A stretch of DNA of 64,000 bases from Nitrososphaerales archaeon (GTDB lineage Archaea; Thermoproteota; Nitrososphaeria; Nitrososphaerales; Gagatemarchaeaceae): the NCBI GenBank assembly GCA_032906765.1, contig JAJTZB010000001.1:310001-374000 (forward strand). The letters run 5' to 3'. Both the position numbers and the translations under genes were made by a program. Below are positions 8,267 through 16,541 of the stretch, piece by piece. Under the pieces are notes generated by a model that saw only the letters and a list, made by a program, of their open reading frames with translations, was not told where the DNA came from and ran no database searches. How positions within the stretch are numbered: position 1 is the first letter of the stretch; each line of letters starts with the position of its first letter.

Positions 8267-9229
8267 GTGCCCAGGATTTCCCAGAACTCCGACCGTCAGG
8301 GTCCACTTGGGGAGGGGGGAAACGGTCGTGTGAGTTCACAAGGGAGGCTTCTAGTTTCCCTATTGATCTCTGGAAGCATAATCCTCCTGTGGGTCTTCGG
8401 GGGGATTCTGAGCAACAGCCTCGCCCTCCTGGCGGATGCGGGGCATTTGGCGACCGATGCGCTTTCGCTTGCGCTCGCACTCTTCGCAATGAGACTCGCC
8501 AGGAGACCTCACACGGTGGAGTCAAGCTACGGATATCACAGAGCAGAGGCTCTCGCGGCACTCATCAACGGGGCAATGTTATTCCTGATTGCTGGGTATG
8601 TTTTCTATGAGGGATACGGACGATTCCTGCACCCCCCAGGGGTGAATGGCCAGATACTCCTCCCCGTGGCAGCGGTGGGTCTCGCGGGAAATTTTGTGAT
8701 GGTACTGCTTCTGAGGAAGGGTAGCGATGTCAGCATCAACATCAAAGCGGCTTTTCTGCATGTGCTGGGCGACACGTTCGCCACGATTGGCGTCATAGTG
8801 GGAGGAGTCGTGATGGTCTTGTACGGGCTCTCTGTAGTGGATGTCTTGGTGGCATCCCTGATTGGCATCTTGATTCTCCGTGGTGCGTACAAAATTGTGA
8901 GGGGCTCGCTGAGAATCATCATGGAGCAGACGCCTAAGGATGTCCGACTGACAGAGCTGACTTCTGAGATGATGAAGGTTGACGGAGTGAAATCGGTCCA
9001 TGAATTGCATGTGTGGAGCCTCACCTCAGGCATGAACATGATGAGTTGCCATGTCGATGTCGACGAGCACCACCGCGACCATGAAGTCCTCGAAGCCTTG
9101 AAAAATGTCGCCGAGAAGTCCAACATCACCCATACCACCATTCAGATAGAGCATCACGAGGACCACGAAGGCTTCGTGAACATCGGTGTGAGGAATGAAT
9201 CCAATGCTGACAGGCCAAGGCAAAAGTAG
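8267..9229 (+). CDS. cation diffusion facilitator (CDF) Zn/Cd exporter
   Basis: 320-residue CDF protein with six membrane segments. The metal-site motifs are DAGHLATD (TM2, H-x3-D) and HVLGDTFA (TM5, H-x3-D), followed by a cytoplasmic domain (from about residue 210) containing VHELHVWSLTSGMNMMSCHVD. This is a CzcD/ZitB-type proton antiporter that removes Zn(II) or Cd(II). The N-terminal 20 residues are variable and the start may be the GTG about 30 codons in rather than the ATG at 8267; the hydrophobic core begins at VSSQGRLLVSLL. It is the last gene of the arsR-ATPase-CDF operon, 12 bases after the ATPase. Confidence 0.93.
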   Translation: MPRISQNSDRQGPLGEGGNGRVSSQGRLLVSLLISGSIILLWVFGGILSNSLALLADAGHLATDALSLALALFAMRLARRPHTVESSYGYHRAEALAALINGAMLFLIAGYVFYEGYGRFLHPPGVNGQILLPVAAVGLAGNFVMVLLLRKGSDVSINIKAAFLHVLGDTFATIGVIVGGVVMVLYGLSVVDVLVASLIGILILRGAYKIVRGSLRIIMEQTPKDVRLTELTSEMMKVDGVKSVHELHVWSLTSGMNMMSCHVDVDEHHRDHEVLEALKNVAEKSNITHTTIQIEHHEDHEGFVNIGVRNESNADRPRQK

Positions 9230-9593
9230 CATCAGCCACTTTGCCAATTGGTTCGATAGCTCTTCTCACTGAGTTGTTGGTTGTCTACCCGGCGGGCCTG
9301 TGATGGTTCGCCAAACGCTGCGACTGCGGTGATACCCGCGTTGGTGGCGAAGGAAGCAATCAAATCTTCGAAAGAACGATCGAAGTGGGGGGTCCGGTGC
9401 GTATCAACGCAGGAGGGACGCGTGACGGGGTCAGTCTTCGGGACTAGTTCTGATCCGGATGCCTCCACCTGTGCAGGACTCTCCAACGTGCATCCCCCTA
9501 CAGTGGACGTCGCCAGAAGGTTTCCCATTGTGCATTTTCGGCCGCACATGTGCCAGTCATGTAGGCGTCCGAAGGCCCAGGAACTCAGCCACG

Positions 9594-10031
9594 TCAATCC
9601 AGACCTGATCGAAGCCATTCTTCGACCTCGTGTTGGAGTTGATGGTACAATTCGTGGGCTTCATGGCTTGCCGAACTGCTTGACCCGAGGTCCCTATTGA
9701 CGAGGGCAGCTTCGAGTTTCAGCAGGCTTGTCTTCAATTTTGTCGCCAGTTCCTTCAGGGCTGCAGGGAAAAACACAGGGTCGGCCATCTCAACTGACTT
9801 CTTGACTATCGGCACAAAACGCGGGTCCAACCTGCCCTCTGAAAGGTCTTCATCCAGATGATGGAAGTCAACGGTATCTAGGACCCTGACTGCGAACCTG
9901 GTGGTCACCCTTGTCACCGCGCTTTCAAGCTTCGCCAAAGCAGTTGCGCCTATTCCGTCGCAGGATTTGAGTTCGGCAATGAGCCTGAGGACACCCTCGA
10001 CCTCTCCGATGGTCTTACCTGATTCTGACAA
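9594..10031 (-). CDS. hypothetical helical protein
   Basis: 145 residues, start TTG at 10031 with a TTTTAAT TATA box about 30 bases upstream. It is almost entirely amphipathic helix, with an acidic/histidine patch HHLDEDLSEG and a C-terminal His-rich helix (HEAHELYHQLQHEVEEWL) that could bind metal. I do not recognise the family. The 364 bases between this gene and the CDF exporter (9230-9593) contain overlapping frames on both strands, none of them protein-like, and I see nothing definite there. Confidence 0.55.
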   Translation of the reverse strand: MSESGKTIGEVEGVLRLIAELKSCDGIGATALAKLESAVTRVTTRFAVRVLDTVDFHHLDEDLSEGRLDPRFVPIVKKSVEMADPVFFPAALKELATKLKTSLLKLEAALVNRDLGSSSSASHEAHELYHQLQHEVEEWLRSGLD

Positions 10032-10307
10032 GAGCCTCTGTAGCCGGGTTTCTTCTGGTCAGATTAAAACCTGCGTTACACACAGGCCGGAACAACCTGT
10101 TCACAATGAATCGACGAGTTGGCGAGACGGAGTTACGCTCAAAAGGCGCTGGGTCATTCTCTAGTCCACCCATGCGGCCATTTCATTGACCTCCCCTTGT
10201 CACTCTCTTTCGCACATGGGGCATTGAATCCTATCCGCTCTGTCGATTTGGATACCAAAGCTTTCCATTCCCGAGAACGACTCCTTGCCAACGAATCATT
10301 GAGCTAG

Positions 10308-10619
10308 ATGGAACCCCAGGACAGCACAACGAGCAACATCACATTTCATCACAAAACATACGCCCTCCCTAAGTACCTTGGGGGAAGCTCTTTTCGGCGT
10401 ATGGCCACAACTGAAACTGGAAACTGGGCAACTGGAGTATTCAACATAGACAATCTTGACCGTCAAGGGCGGGCTGCGGCAATAAAGAAGTCTCTCCGCA
10501 AGGTCGATGGAGTGCGAAGGGTAAGCATCAACTACGTCACGGACAATGTGCATGTTGACTTCGACCCGAGAAGAGTCTCTCCAGAAAAGATCCGGAAGAT
10601 GATAGAGACGACAGGATGA
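10308..10619 (+). CDS. HMA-like protein lacking the CxxC metal site
   Basis: Up to 103 residues. The last 65 follow the ferredoxin-like HMA pattern: first strand, helix DRQGRAAAIKKSLRKV, then DGVRRVSINYVTDNVHVDFDPRRVSPEKIRKMI. The loop that normally reads GMxCxxC is FNIDNLDRQG here, so both metal-binding cysteines are missing. The first 30 residues look unlike any domain, and the ATG at 10401 may be the true start. It may be a non-metallated binding partner or regulator. It converges with the HTH-ferritin regulator gene, 37 bases from it. Confidence 0.6.
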   Translation: MEPQDSTTSNITFHHKTYALPKYLGGSSFRRMATTETGNWATGVFNIDNLDRQGRAAAIKKSLRKVDGVRRVSINYVTDNVHVDFDPRRVSPEKIRKMIETTG

Positions 10620-10656
10620 TGGGCGGCAACAATCTGCACCTATCCACGCGGCCTGT

Positions 10657-11430
10657 TCAGTCTCTACCCGGCCGTCCACGCCTCTTGTTCAAGTTCAGCA
10701 ACTTGCTCACTATCTTCTCATGTTTGTATTCGTCAAAATCAATCCATTCGAGAAGAAGTCGAACGACCGGGTGGTCCACCTGAATGTTGTCCCTGAGGCT
10801 CGCCTCACCCGCCGAGTCCTCTATGGAAAGCATTGCCCTGAGCAACTTCTCATCGGGTAGTGCGCCTCCAGATTCACTTCCCGCTTCAAGCCAGGACAGG
10901 ATTTGTGAAACGACATCACCATGCCTTATGCTGTCCGACGCTATCATCCGGAGCAACAGCTTCGTGTGATCATCCGAGGTCTGGTTCGCCAGCTCAAGAT
11001 ACTTTTCCGCGGCGGTCAGCTCCAGCTCCAGCCTTCTTCTGAGAAGTTCTGGAACGACGCCTCTTCCTGATTTCTCGGGTCGACTCCGGACAACTTTCAA
11101 CCCGCCGCTCATGACCATCAACGCCCTAGCGGTATCGAGCAGCTCGGATGTCTCTACTCCTCCGAGACCGGAACGAATCCTCTTGACAAGTTTTTCCTCG
11201 AGTGGGTCCAGCAGAGCGTCGATTGATGTGATTCCCTGAACGGCGGCCCCCCTCCTATGCTTCAGGTATTGGGTGACGGCGGGCTGAGTGACTTTCAGCG
11301 CCCTCGCGATGTCTTTGACTTTGAAGCCTTCGCTGGCAAGCCTTTCTGCGACCTTTGCCCTGATTACGGGTATGAGTCGCTCTTCGCTCTTTACATCATG
11401 AATTGTGGACATGCGTGTCTCCGTGTCCAT
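10657..11430 (-). CDS. transcription regulator: HTH fused to ferritin-like domain
   Basis: 257 residues. An N-terminal helix-turn-helix (VKDIARALKVTQPAVTQYLK, about residues 38-57) precedes a linker and then a helical bundle (about 130-245) with ferritin-like spacing: LELELTAAEKYLELA, IASDSIRHGDVVSQIL and FDEYKHEKIVSKLL supply Glu/His pairs suitable for a di-metal site. A soluble DNA-binding protein that senses Fe/Mn/Zn through a four-helix bundle is the natural reading. It is divergent from a ZIP and an NRAMP transporter across a 71-base gap packed with dyads, so it probably controls them and itself. The ATG at 11412 (MSTIHD) is an alternative start. Confidence 0.8.
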   Translation of the reverse strand: MDTETRMSTIHDVKSEERLIPVIRAKVAERLASEGFKVKDIARALKVTQPAVTQYLKHRRGAAVQGITSIDALLDPLEEKLVKRIRSGLGGVETSELLDTARALMVMSGGLKVVRSRPEKSGRGVVPELLRRRLELELTAAEKYLELANQTSDDHTKLLLRMIASDSIRHGDVVSQILSWLEAGSESGGALPDEKLLRAMLSIEDSAGEASLRDNIQVDHPVVRLLLEWIDFDEYKHEKIVSKLLNLNKRRGRPGRD

Positions 11431-11472
11431 GTGCTGACTTTTTTGGTGTTAATAACAGTGTTATCCATATCA

Positions 11473-11509
11473 CATAACATCGTTACCGATAAATATTACA
11501 TATGTTATG
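11473..11509. promoter_or_regulatory. operator dyad between HTH-ferritin regulator and ZIP gene
   Basis: CATAACAT (11473-11480) and ATGTTATG (11502-11509) form a perfect 8-bp inverted repeat; the second arm contains the ZIP start codon. AT-rich TATA candidates for both directions lie between and beside the arms (ATAAATATT at 11490-11498, GTTAATAACA near 11446). A related ATAAC...GTTAT half-site set lies at about 11450-11464. Confidence 0.65.
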
Positions 11510-12407
11510 CCCTTCTCCCAAGAGGCGTGTCAGACTGATAGACTATCCGCAGCTTCTAATCTTGGGAGCCATCGCCGGCTTCACGATCTTCCTCGGCCTG
11601 CCTCTCGCAGTGCTTCAGAATGTAAGCTCTCGCAAGAAAGGCTTCCTCAATGCCATCGCAATCGGAATCCTTGTGTTCCTGATTATCGACGTCTTCAGCC
11701 ACGCGTGGGATACCGCGTCCGGTGCCGCCGCAGATGCCTATGTAGGGAAGGCAGCGCCCGGCAACGCAGTCCTTGACCTCATCGCCGTTTTCGGCGGTAT
11801 CGCGATCGGGCTTCTCGGACTGGTATTCTACGAGGCTAGGTACATGACGAAGACGACCGCCGTCGTGGCTCAGCAGCCACAGACGGCCGAGAGCAGTTCC
11901 AGAGGAGGCTCCCAAGCCCAATTGCAAACTTGGCTTCTGGAGGACGTGAGCGCCTACAGACTCGCGATGATGATAGCCATAGGAATCGGCGCCCACAACT
12001 TCAGCGAGGGTCTCGCCATCGGTCAATCATATGCCTCGGGCTCGATTGGACTCGCCCTGATTCTCATAATCGGATTCGGGGCCCACAATGCGACTGAAGG
12101 CTTCGGGATAGCGAGCCCTCTGACCAGCCTCGTGAAGAGGCCGAGCACCCGCTTCCTAGCGACGGCAGGTCTTGTCGGTGGCGGGCCCACCTTCCTCGGC
12201 ACTGTCACAGGGAGCCTGATCGGAGTATCCGACTTCACATACGTACTGTTCCTGAGCATCGCGGGTGGTGCCCTGGTCTACGTTTCGATGCTGATGTACA
12301 ACACCGGAAGGAGGCAGACAACGAATCGCACCCTGATGATTGGAATCTTCGTCGGGCTCTGTGCCGGGTTCCTAACGGACCTGATCGTCACGCTCGGCGG
12401 AGCGTGA
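11502..12407 (+). CDS. ZIP-family metal transporter
   Basis: 301 residues, eight predicted membrane segments. The metal-site signatures HNFSEGLAIG (TM4) and HNATEGFGIA (TM5) are diagnostic of ZIP/GufA proteins. A cytoplasmic loop near residues 118-145 is Gln/Ser-rich (AQQPQTAESSSRGG). It imports, or in some lineages balances, Zn(II), Fe(II) or Mn(II). It overlaps the following NRAMP gene by four bases (GTGA), so the two are translated together. The operator dyad covers the start codon, suggesting repression by the HTH-ferritin protein when metal is plentiful. Whether ATG at 11502 or an in-frame TTG 20 codons later is used is open. Confidence 0.9.
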   Translation: MLCPSPKRRVRLIDYPQLLILGAIAGFTIFLGLPLAVLQNVSSRKKGFLNAIAIGILVFLIIDVFSHAWDTASGAAADAYVGKAAPGNAVLDLIAVFGGIAIGLLGLVFYEARYMTKTTAVVAQQPQTAESSSRGGSQAQLQTWLLEDVSAYRLAMMIAIGIGAHNFSEGLAIGQSYASGSIGLALILIIGFGAHNATEGFGIASPLTSLVKRPSTRFLATAGLVGGGPTFLGTVTGSLIGVSDFTYVLFLSIAGGALVYVSMLMYNTGRRQTTNRTLMIGIFVGLCAGFLTDLIVTLGGA

Positions 12408-13654
12408 TTGGGGCTACAGTAACCCGATGTGCGATGTCAGGGAGTGCTGCCGCTCTTAGGTCGTTTCTTTCCGTAGTAGGTCCAGCATGGGTGGTCATGA
12501 TGGCCGATGTCGATGCCCCTAGCGTGATAACGGCTGGAGAGAGCGGGGCAGCCTTTGGTTATCACCTCGTGTTCGTCCTGCTGATCCTGATCGTGCCCCT
12601 CTTCTTCATTCAGGAGGCCTCAGGAAGACTGGGGGTAACCACCGGCAAGGGATTGGCGGAGGTCATCAAGGACAACTACTCACGGAGAATGGCCGTGCTT
12701 GCCTCTCTACCGATGTTCATCACCGACTTCTTGAGCTACACTGTGGAGTATGCGGGCATAGCCGTGGCGCTCGAGATCTTTGGGGTGCCTCCCCTCGTCT
12801 CTCTACCCGCGATTTTTCTAGTTCACGCCTCTCTCGTGTTCACCGGGAGCTACAGGAGGACAGAGAAGATCCTGCTCCTTGTCTCTGCTATCCTTCTCTC
12901 CTCATACATCCTGGATGCATTCCTGGTCAAGCCTGACGTCGGCCAACTAGTCGCCGTGGGACTGTCGCCATTCCAGCCATTCTCCCAACCATCATTCGGA
13001 TACCTGATAGCCGCCAACGTCGGGGCGGTGATAATGCCGTGGATGCTCTTCTACCAGGCAGGGGCAGTTGCCCAGAAGGGGTTGAACAGGAGCCATGCCT
13101 CCCATGAGAGGCTCGAGACGCTTCTCGGAGCGATAGCAAGCGAAGTTCTCATGGTAGCGATAGTCATCGTGTCCGCTTCCATCGGTTCGGTTGACTATCT
13201 TTCGCCTTCCTCGCTTGCAAAGGCGTTTGTCCCCCTGGCAGGAGAGTATGCCTACCTGATTTATGGCCTGGGGCTCGGCTCGGCGGCATTCCTCGGACTG
13301 GTCGTCGTCTCATTGGCAAGCACATGGGGCATCGCAGAAGCGCTTGGATGGAGGAGAAGGATAGGTGAGAAGTTCTCACTGGCCAGGAACTTCTACCTCG
13401 TTTACCTTTTGGAGACCCTGCCAGCGGTCTTCATACCGCTCATCTTCACGAATCTCGTGAATCTCATGCTGACCCTCATGGTCATCTTCGTCTTCGTAAC
13501 CATAGTTCCTGCCGTAATGCTGGGCGTCATATGCTCCAACAAAGTGGTGATGGGAGCCAACGTGATGGGACCAAAGTGGAGGCTGATGTACTGGTCCATG
13601 CTGGCATTGGTCGTACTCACGGGAATACTTACCATACCGGCTCTTCTGGGCTAA
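12404..13654 (+). CDS. NRAMP-family divalent metal transporter
   Basis: 416 residues, ten to eleven membrane segments. The unwound TM1 reads VVMMADVDAPSVITAG where classical NRAMP has DPGN, and TM6 reads IMPWMLFYQAGAVA where classical NRAMP has (A)MPH. So the Asp and the Met-Pro are kept but the Asn and His are not. This is the divergent archaeal/bacterial branch of NRAMP, whose ion preference (Mn, Fe or Mg) cannot be told from sequence. The start is GTG at 12404, overlapping the ZIP stop, or ATG at 12434. A close paralogue is at 35924 on the other strand. Confidence 0.88.
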   Translation: MIGATVTRCAMSGSAAALRSFLSVVGPAWVVMMADVDAPSVITAGESGAAFGYHLVFVLLILIVPLFFIQEASGRLGVTTGKGLAEVIKDNYSRRMAVLASLPMFITDFLSYTVEYAGIAVALEIFGVPPLVSLPAIFLVHASLVFTGSYRRTEKILLLVSAILLSSYILDAFLVKPDVGQLVAVGLSPFQPFSQPSFGYLIAANVGAVIMPWMLFYQAGAVAQKGLNRSHASHERLETLLGAIASEVLMVAIVIVSASIGSVDYLSPSSLAKAFVPLAGEYAYLIYGLGLGSAAFLGLVVVSLASTWGIAEALGWRRRIGEKFSLARNFYLVYLLETLPAVFIPLIFTNLVNLMLTLMVIFVFVTIVPAVMLGVICSNKVVMGANVMGPKWRLMYWSMLALVVLTGILTIPALLG

Positions 13655-13857
13655 CATGAGAATTACACCGGCATGTCTGTTATGGAAAAGCAGGCTGGTA
13701 AATCTGCGAAGACTTGTCGGTGTAGACGCTTCAGCCCTGGCGACTTTCTCGAAACCCTCCGGGTTTAAGTCTCTTCGGACCCGTTCCTGCACCTGGATTT
13801 ACCGCAGCATTCGAAACTAGTCGTGTTCAGATTGCCCCGGCTGAATGGTCGTTCCAC

Positions 13858-14505
13858 CTACCGGACACCCTTGTGGTCATCCCCAATTTTCACAGCTTTC
13901 ATCAAGAAGACGATTCCCGCGAATCCTACGACTTCAGACGCCACAAGGTAAACCAGAGAATCGCTTTGGGCACGCGCAATTGGCCGTTCCGTATCGAGCG
14001 TGATCTGCATGTTGACAGGGCCGTCTGTGAACGAGACAGGTGTGACGGTCCCGTTGGAGACAACAGACATTTCGACGTTGACGGCTATGTGGGCAGGATA
14101 GACCCTTCCCTGTTGAGCATTGGATGTGTAACTCTCATTTGAGAAGGCAAAGGTCAGGTCGAGCGGCTTCGCCAAGTCAACGCGAGAGTAACCAGGAAGG
14201 GCCGGTGCGGTTTGCGAGGTCGCGAGCACGAAGTCGCTCCCGTTGAGGTGGAGCACCGCGGACTCGTCAAGCATCGACACATTCATGTTGCCACCGCGGT
14301 TGACCCGACTTATCGTCACGTGAACCGCATTGTTTCTATCCCAACTCCAGCTGTTGGCATACACGGCCGTGATCTTCAGGGTCAGGCCATTGGCGTCAAT
14401 CGTTCTTGAGAAGACTCCGGATTCAGCTGCACCCGAGGCGAAACTAGATGGAACAATTGATAGCGCAATTAGAACAAAGCCAACTAAACCGACAACTCTC
14501 TTCAA
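13858..14505 (-). CDS. exported membrane-anchored protein of unknown function
   Basis: 215 residues. It has a signal peptide (residues 1-24, ending SSFASG), a beta-rich external domain with several N-glycosylation-type sites (NVSM, NESY, NGTV), and a C-terminal membrane segment (about 182-205, SLVYLVASEVVGFAGIVFLM) with a short charged tail. I do not recognise the fold. No cysteines are present. It stands between the metal-transporter pair and the first YHS gene, with about 200 bases on its downstream side and 134 on the upstream side. Confidence 0.7.
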   Translation of the reverse strand: MKRVVGLVGFVLIALSIVPSSFASGAAESGVFSRTIDANGLTLKITAVYANSWSWDRNNAVHVTISRVNRGGNMNVSMLDESAVLHLNGSDFVLATSQTAPALPGYSRVDLAKPLDLTFAFSNESYTSNAQQGRVYPAHIAVNVEMSVVSNGTVTPVSFTDGPVNMQITLDTERPIARAQSDSLVYLVASEVVGFAGIVFLMKAVKIGDDHKGVR

Positions 14506-14639
14506 ACCACTTTCTGCGGTTGGGTCGAGTCATGCCGTAGTTCACTATGCTGGCTTTCGAACGTCAAGTCTCCGTTCACAGTGATTGGAATTTGGAAAGC
14601 GATGCGTTCTTACAGCCAGATTCGGATACCGAAGGCGAA

Positions 14640-14807
14640 ATGGCAAAAGACCCTGTCTGCGGGATGCAGGTCAGCGAGTCCACCTCTTTCGAGTCAGTGC
14701 ACATGGGGCAAACTTATTTCTTCTGTTGTCAACAGGACAAGTCCAGTTTCGACAGCAACCCAATGAAGTACGTGGGCGGACGCCAGACGAGCATGGGTCA
14801 CCACTGA
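14640..14807 (+). CDS. small YHS-domain protein
   Basis: 55 residues. MAKDPVCGMQVSESTS, then HMGQTYFFCCQQDKSSF, gives the YHS/TRASH pattern with Cys7 and the CC pair. The frame is open further upstream (to 14547), but the homologous proteins in this window start at MAKD or MQKD, so ATG at 14640 is chosen. YHS domains bind heavy-metal ions (copper, silver, mercury) and occur alone, as here, or fused to ATPases. The C-terminal tail ends MGHH. It lies just upstream of an Lrp-type regulator carrying a related domain. Confidence 0.8.
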   Translation: MAKDPVCGMQVSESTSFESVHMGQTYFFCCQQDKSSFDSNPMKYVGGRQTSMGHH

Positions 14808-14880
14808 CCCATCCTCACATTTTTGCCAGCGTAGCAGGGTACAAAGGGTTAAAGACGTAAGAGATTCGCCTGGTTTTCGA

Positions 14881-15513
14881 TTGCCCCTCAAGCTAGACGA
14901 GACTGACACTTCAATATTGAAGGCCTTGATGAAGGACGGCAGACTCTCATTCAGACAGATAGCAGTTCAGGTTGGGGTCACAACCCCGACTGTGGAAAGC
15001 AGGGTGAAGAAGATGACCGAGTCCGGAATAATCAAGAAGATCGCCCCTATTCTCGACATTGACAAGGTGGAAAACGGGGTGGCAGCCCTGCTGATGCTGA
15101 AGGTGGAGCTCGCAGAGGTCAATTCCATCTTGGAGAAGCTGACACCCCTCGATGAGGTCCGAAGCGTCTTCCTCTCAACTGGCGTGGCCAACATGGTGGT
15201 GAGGGTGGCGACTAGCAGCAACGAAGCGTTCCAGGACTTCCTCAGTGAACGTGTGGCTTCACTCGGGGTAGACGTCGTTTCCAGCGAGGTGATCACCCGG
15301 ACCGTGAAGGACGAGCAGGGAGTGGCGCTCTACGGTGAAATGGCTGTGGCCCTGGTCTGCGACTATTGCGGCGGCGAGATAAGCGGAAAGCCTTTCACTC
15401 TCAACGTAGGAGAAGGGAAGCGGTTCTTCTGCTGCAAGACCTGCCTTTCCAGCTACAAGGAGAAGTACGAGGCGAAGTCAGGTGCCTCTTCAGGAGCAAT
15501 TTGGAACGGTTGA
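14881..15513 (+). CDS. Lrp/AsnC-family regulator with C-terminal TRASH domain
   Basis: 210 residues, TTG start. Residues 1-60 are an Lrp-type helix-turn-helix (LSFRQIAVQVGVTTPTVES), residues 65-150 an Lrp effector-like ferredoxin fold, and residues about 160-198 a TRASH domain (CDYCGGEISGKPF then RFFCCKTCLSSY). The same architecture is known in haloarchaeal copper regulator VNG1179C, and TRASH-HTH proteins control copper genes in Sulfolobales. It is the best candidate for the regulator that reads the dyad elements found at 15573, 17111, 18265 and 26013. A TTAAAG TATA-like box lies about 30 bases upstream, giving an almost leaderless transcript. Confidence 0.88.
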   Translation: MPLKLDETDTSILKALMKDGRLSFRQIAVQVGVTTPTVESRVKKMTESGIIKKIAPILDIDKVENGVAALLMLKVELAEVNSILEKLTPLDEVRSVFLSTGVANMVVRVATSSNEAFQDFLSERVASLGVDVVSSEVITRTVKDEQGVALYGEMAVALVCDYCGGEISGKPFTLNVGEGKRFFCCKTCLSSYKEKYEAKSGASSGAIWNG

Positions 15514-15572
15514 ATGCCCGTCAGCCCTGCTTGGGACGATTTGGAGTCTCGAAAGCCAACGCCAGCCAACCG

Positions 15573-15604
15573 TTCATTCTGTAAACAAGCAAGGTAATCT
15601 ATCT
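15573..15604 (+). promoter_or_regulatory. conserved dyad promoter element, site 1
   Basis: TTCATTCTGTAAACAAGCA followed by AGGTAATCTATCT. It matches sites 2-4 (17111, 18265, 26013) over about 32 bases. The CTGTAAACAAG core is a slightly degraded CCTGT-AA-ACAGG dyad. The TAATCTAT that follows sits about 35-40 bases before the TTG of the downstream YHS gene, as a TATA box would, placing the dyad upstream of the box where activators bind. Confidence 0.75.
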
Positions 15605-15637
15605 GGCGTCCGGTTTGCCCGCCGGCAGGTAACGAGG

Positions 15638-15847
15638 TTGACCGACCCCGGAAAGGAGCACTGCAAGACCTGTGGAATGGAGGTCGACCCTAAGAACGCA
15701 TGTCGCACTGAGATTGGCGGGAGGTTATTCTATTTCTGCAGGGCCCGGTGCAAGTCCGACTTCAAGAAAGCCTACTTCAGAAGAACTACTGTCGCTCCCA
15801 TCAATGCGCCGAAGGCACCCGAGAAACACGCAGGATGCCACGGGTAG
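15638..15847 (+). CDS. small TRASH/YHS-domain protein
   Basis: 69 residues from TTG at 15638. The domain reads HCKTCGMEVDPKNACRTE then GGRLFYFCRARCKSDFKKAY, with the four expected cysteines, and a tail ending KHAGCHG that adds one more Cys and two His. The frame is open to 15482, but the promoter element at 15573-15604 lies inside that extension, so the later TTG is preferred. It is probably a cytoplasmic copper-binding protein under control of that element. Confidence 0.72.
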   Translation: MTDPGKEHCKTCGMEVDPKNACRTEIGGRLFYFCRARCKSDFKKAYFRRTTVAPINAPKAPEKHAGCHG

Positions 15848-15927
15848 GCCGCAAGGACCGTGGAACGGCGTCGGTCACGCGTCGGGAGGCGAGGGGAACC
15901 TTGACTGGCACAGATTTTGAAAGGAAT

Positions 15928-16356
15928 CTAGGTCACAGTTACCTTCCCGACCATTGTCGGATGGTATTCGCAGTAATAGTTGTAAGTCCCTTGATTCGTG
16001 AAGACAACTAGAGCACTCGATTCTCCGTAGCCCAGCACGCCGGTGTGAAATGCGCCCCCTCGTTCGGCGACCTCATGGGGGACGCCATTGCCCACAGAGT
16101 CATTATTGTAGAAGACAATGGAATTGTTCACTCCAATTGTCAGCGTCACAGAGTCTGGCATGAATGAATGGTTCGCGCTTGCGGTGGCGTACGGGACGAT
16201 GGTTATTTGGATGGCTTTCACTCCACTTGGGAGACCGACGGTCTCGTGGGGAGGCGGGACCATGGGCTGATGAACGAATTGGTAGTAGCCCAGCAACGCA
16301 GCGAGAAGAATCACTGAACCTGCCACGAGAGCGAACAGTGGCTTGTTCGAGTTCAT
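15928..16356 (-). CDS. membrane-anchored cupredoxin (plastocyanin-like)
   Basis: 142 residues. An N-terminal membrane anchor (residues 6-27) is followed by one cupredoxin domain. Type 1 copper ligands are visible: His in GNGVPHEVAE and the Cys-x2-His-x2-Met cluster YYCEYHPTMVG near the C terminus. It would carry electrons on the outer face of the membrane, or bind extracytoplasmic copper. Its ATG overlaps the end of the small gene upstream (16353) by four bases, and that gene in turn overlaps the MscS gene, so the three are probably one transcript starting at the dyad element 17111-17146. Confidence 0.9.
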   Translation of the reverse strand: MNSNKPLFALVAGSVILLAALLGYYQFVHQPMVPPPHETVGLPSGVKAIQITIVPYATASANHSFMPDSVTLTIGVNNSIVFYNNDSVGNGVPHEVAERGGAFHTGVLGYGESSALVVFTNQGTYNYYCEYHPTMVGKVTVT

Positions 16357-16541
16357 GTGCTCGATGCCTCGCGAATTTCTTCAGAGACCAGGAAGTACTT
16401 CTTGCCCGCTTCGCGATTCAATTGGGGCACGGCGCTCCCATCTTTCGCCTCTTGCTGAGTTGTCTTCAGGGAGGAGGCGGCATTGCGCCTCATTTTCTTA
16501 GCTGAATTGCGGGACTGAATCGTGCTCCGGTCATCGAGCAT
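16353..16541 (-). CDS. possible small charged protein between MscS and cupredoxin genes
   Basis: 62 residues from ATG at 16541, overlapping the MscS stop and ending in an ATGA overlap with the cupredoxin start. The product is charged and without hydrophobic segments (SAKKMRRNAASS, EAGKKYFLVSEEIREA). No family is recognised; the tight stop-start overlaps at both ends are the only support. It may simply be a spacer frame. Confidence 0.35.
   Translation of the reverse strand: MLDDRSTIQSRNSAKKMRRNAASSLKTTQQEAKDGSAVPQLNREAGKKYFLVSEEIREASST

Noticed and set aside
9232-9618. Frames of 128 and 139 codons on both strands after the CDF gene
   Set aside because: Neither has domain-like sequence, promoter or coupling; composition is random-looking.
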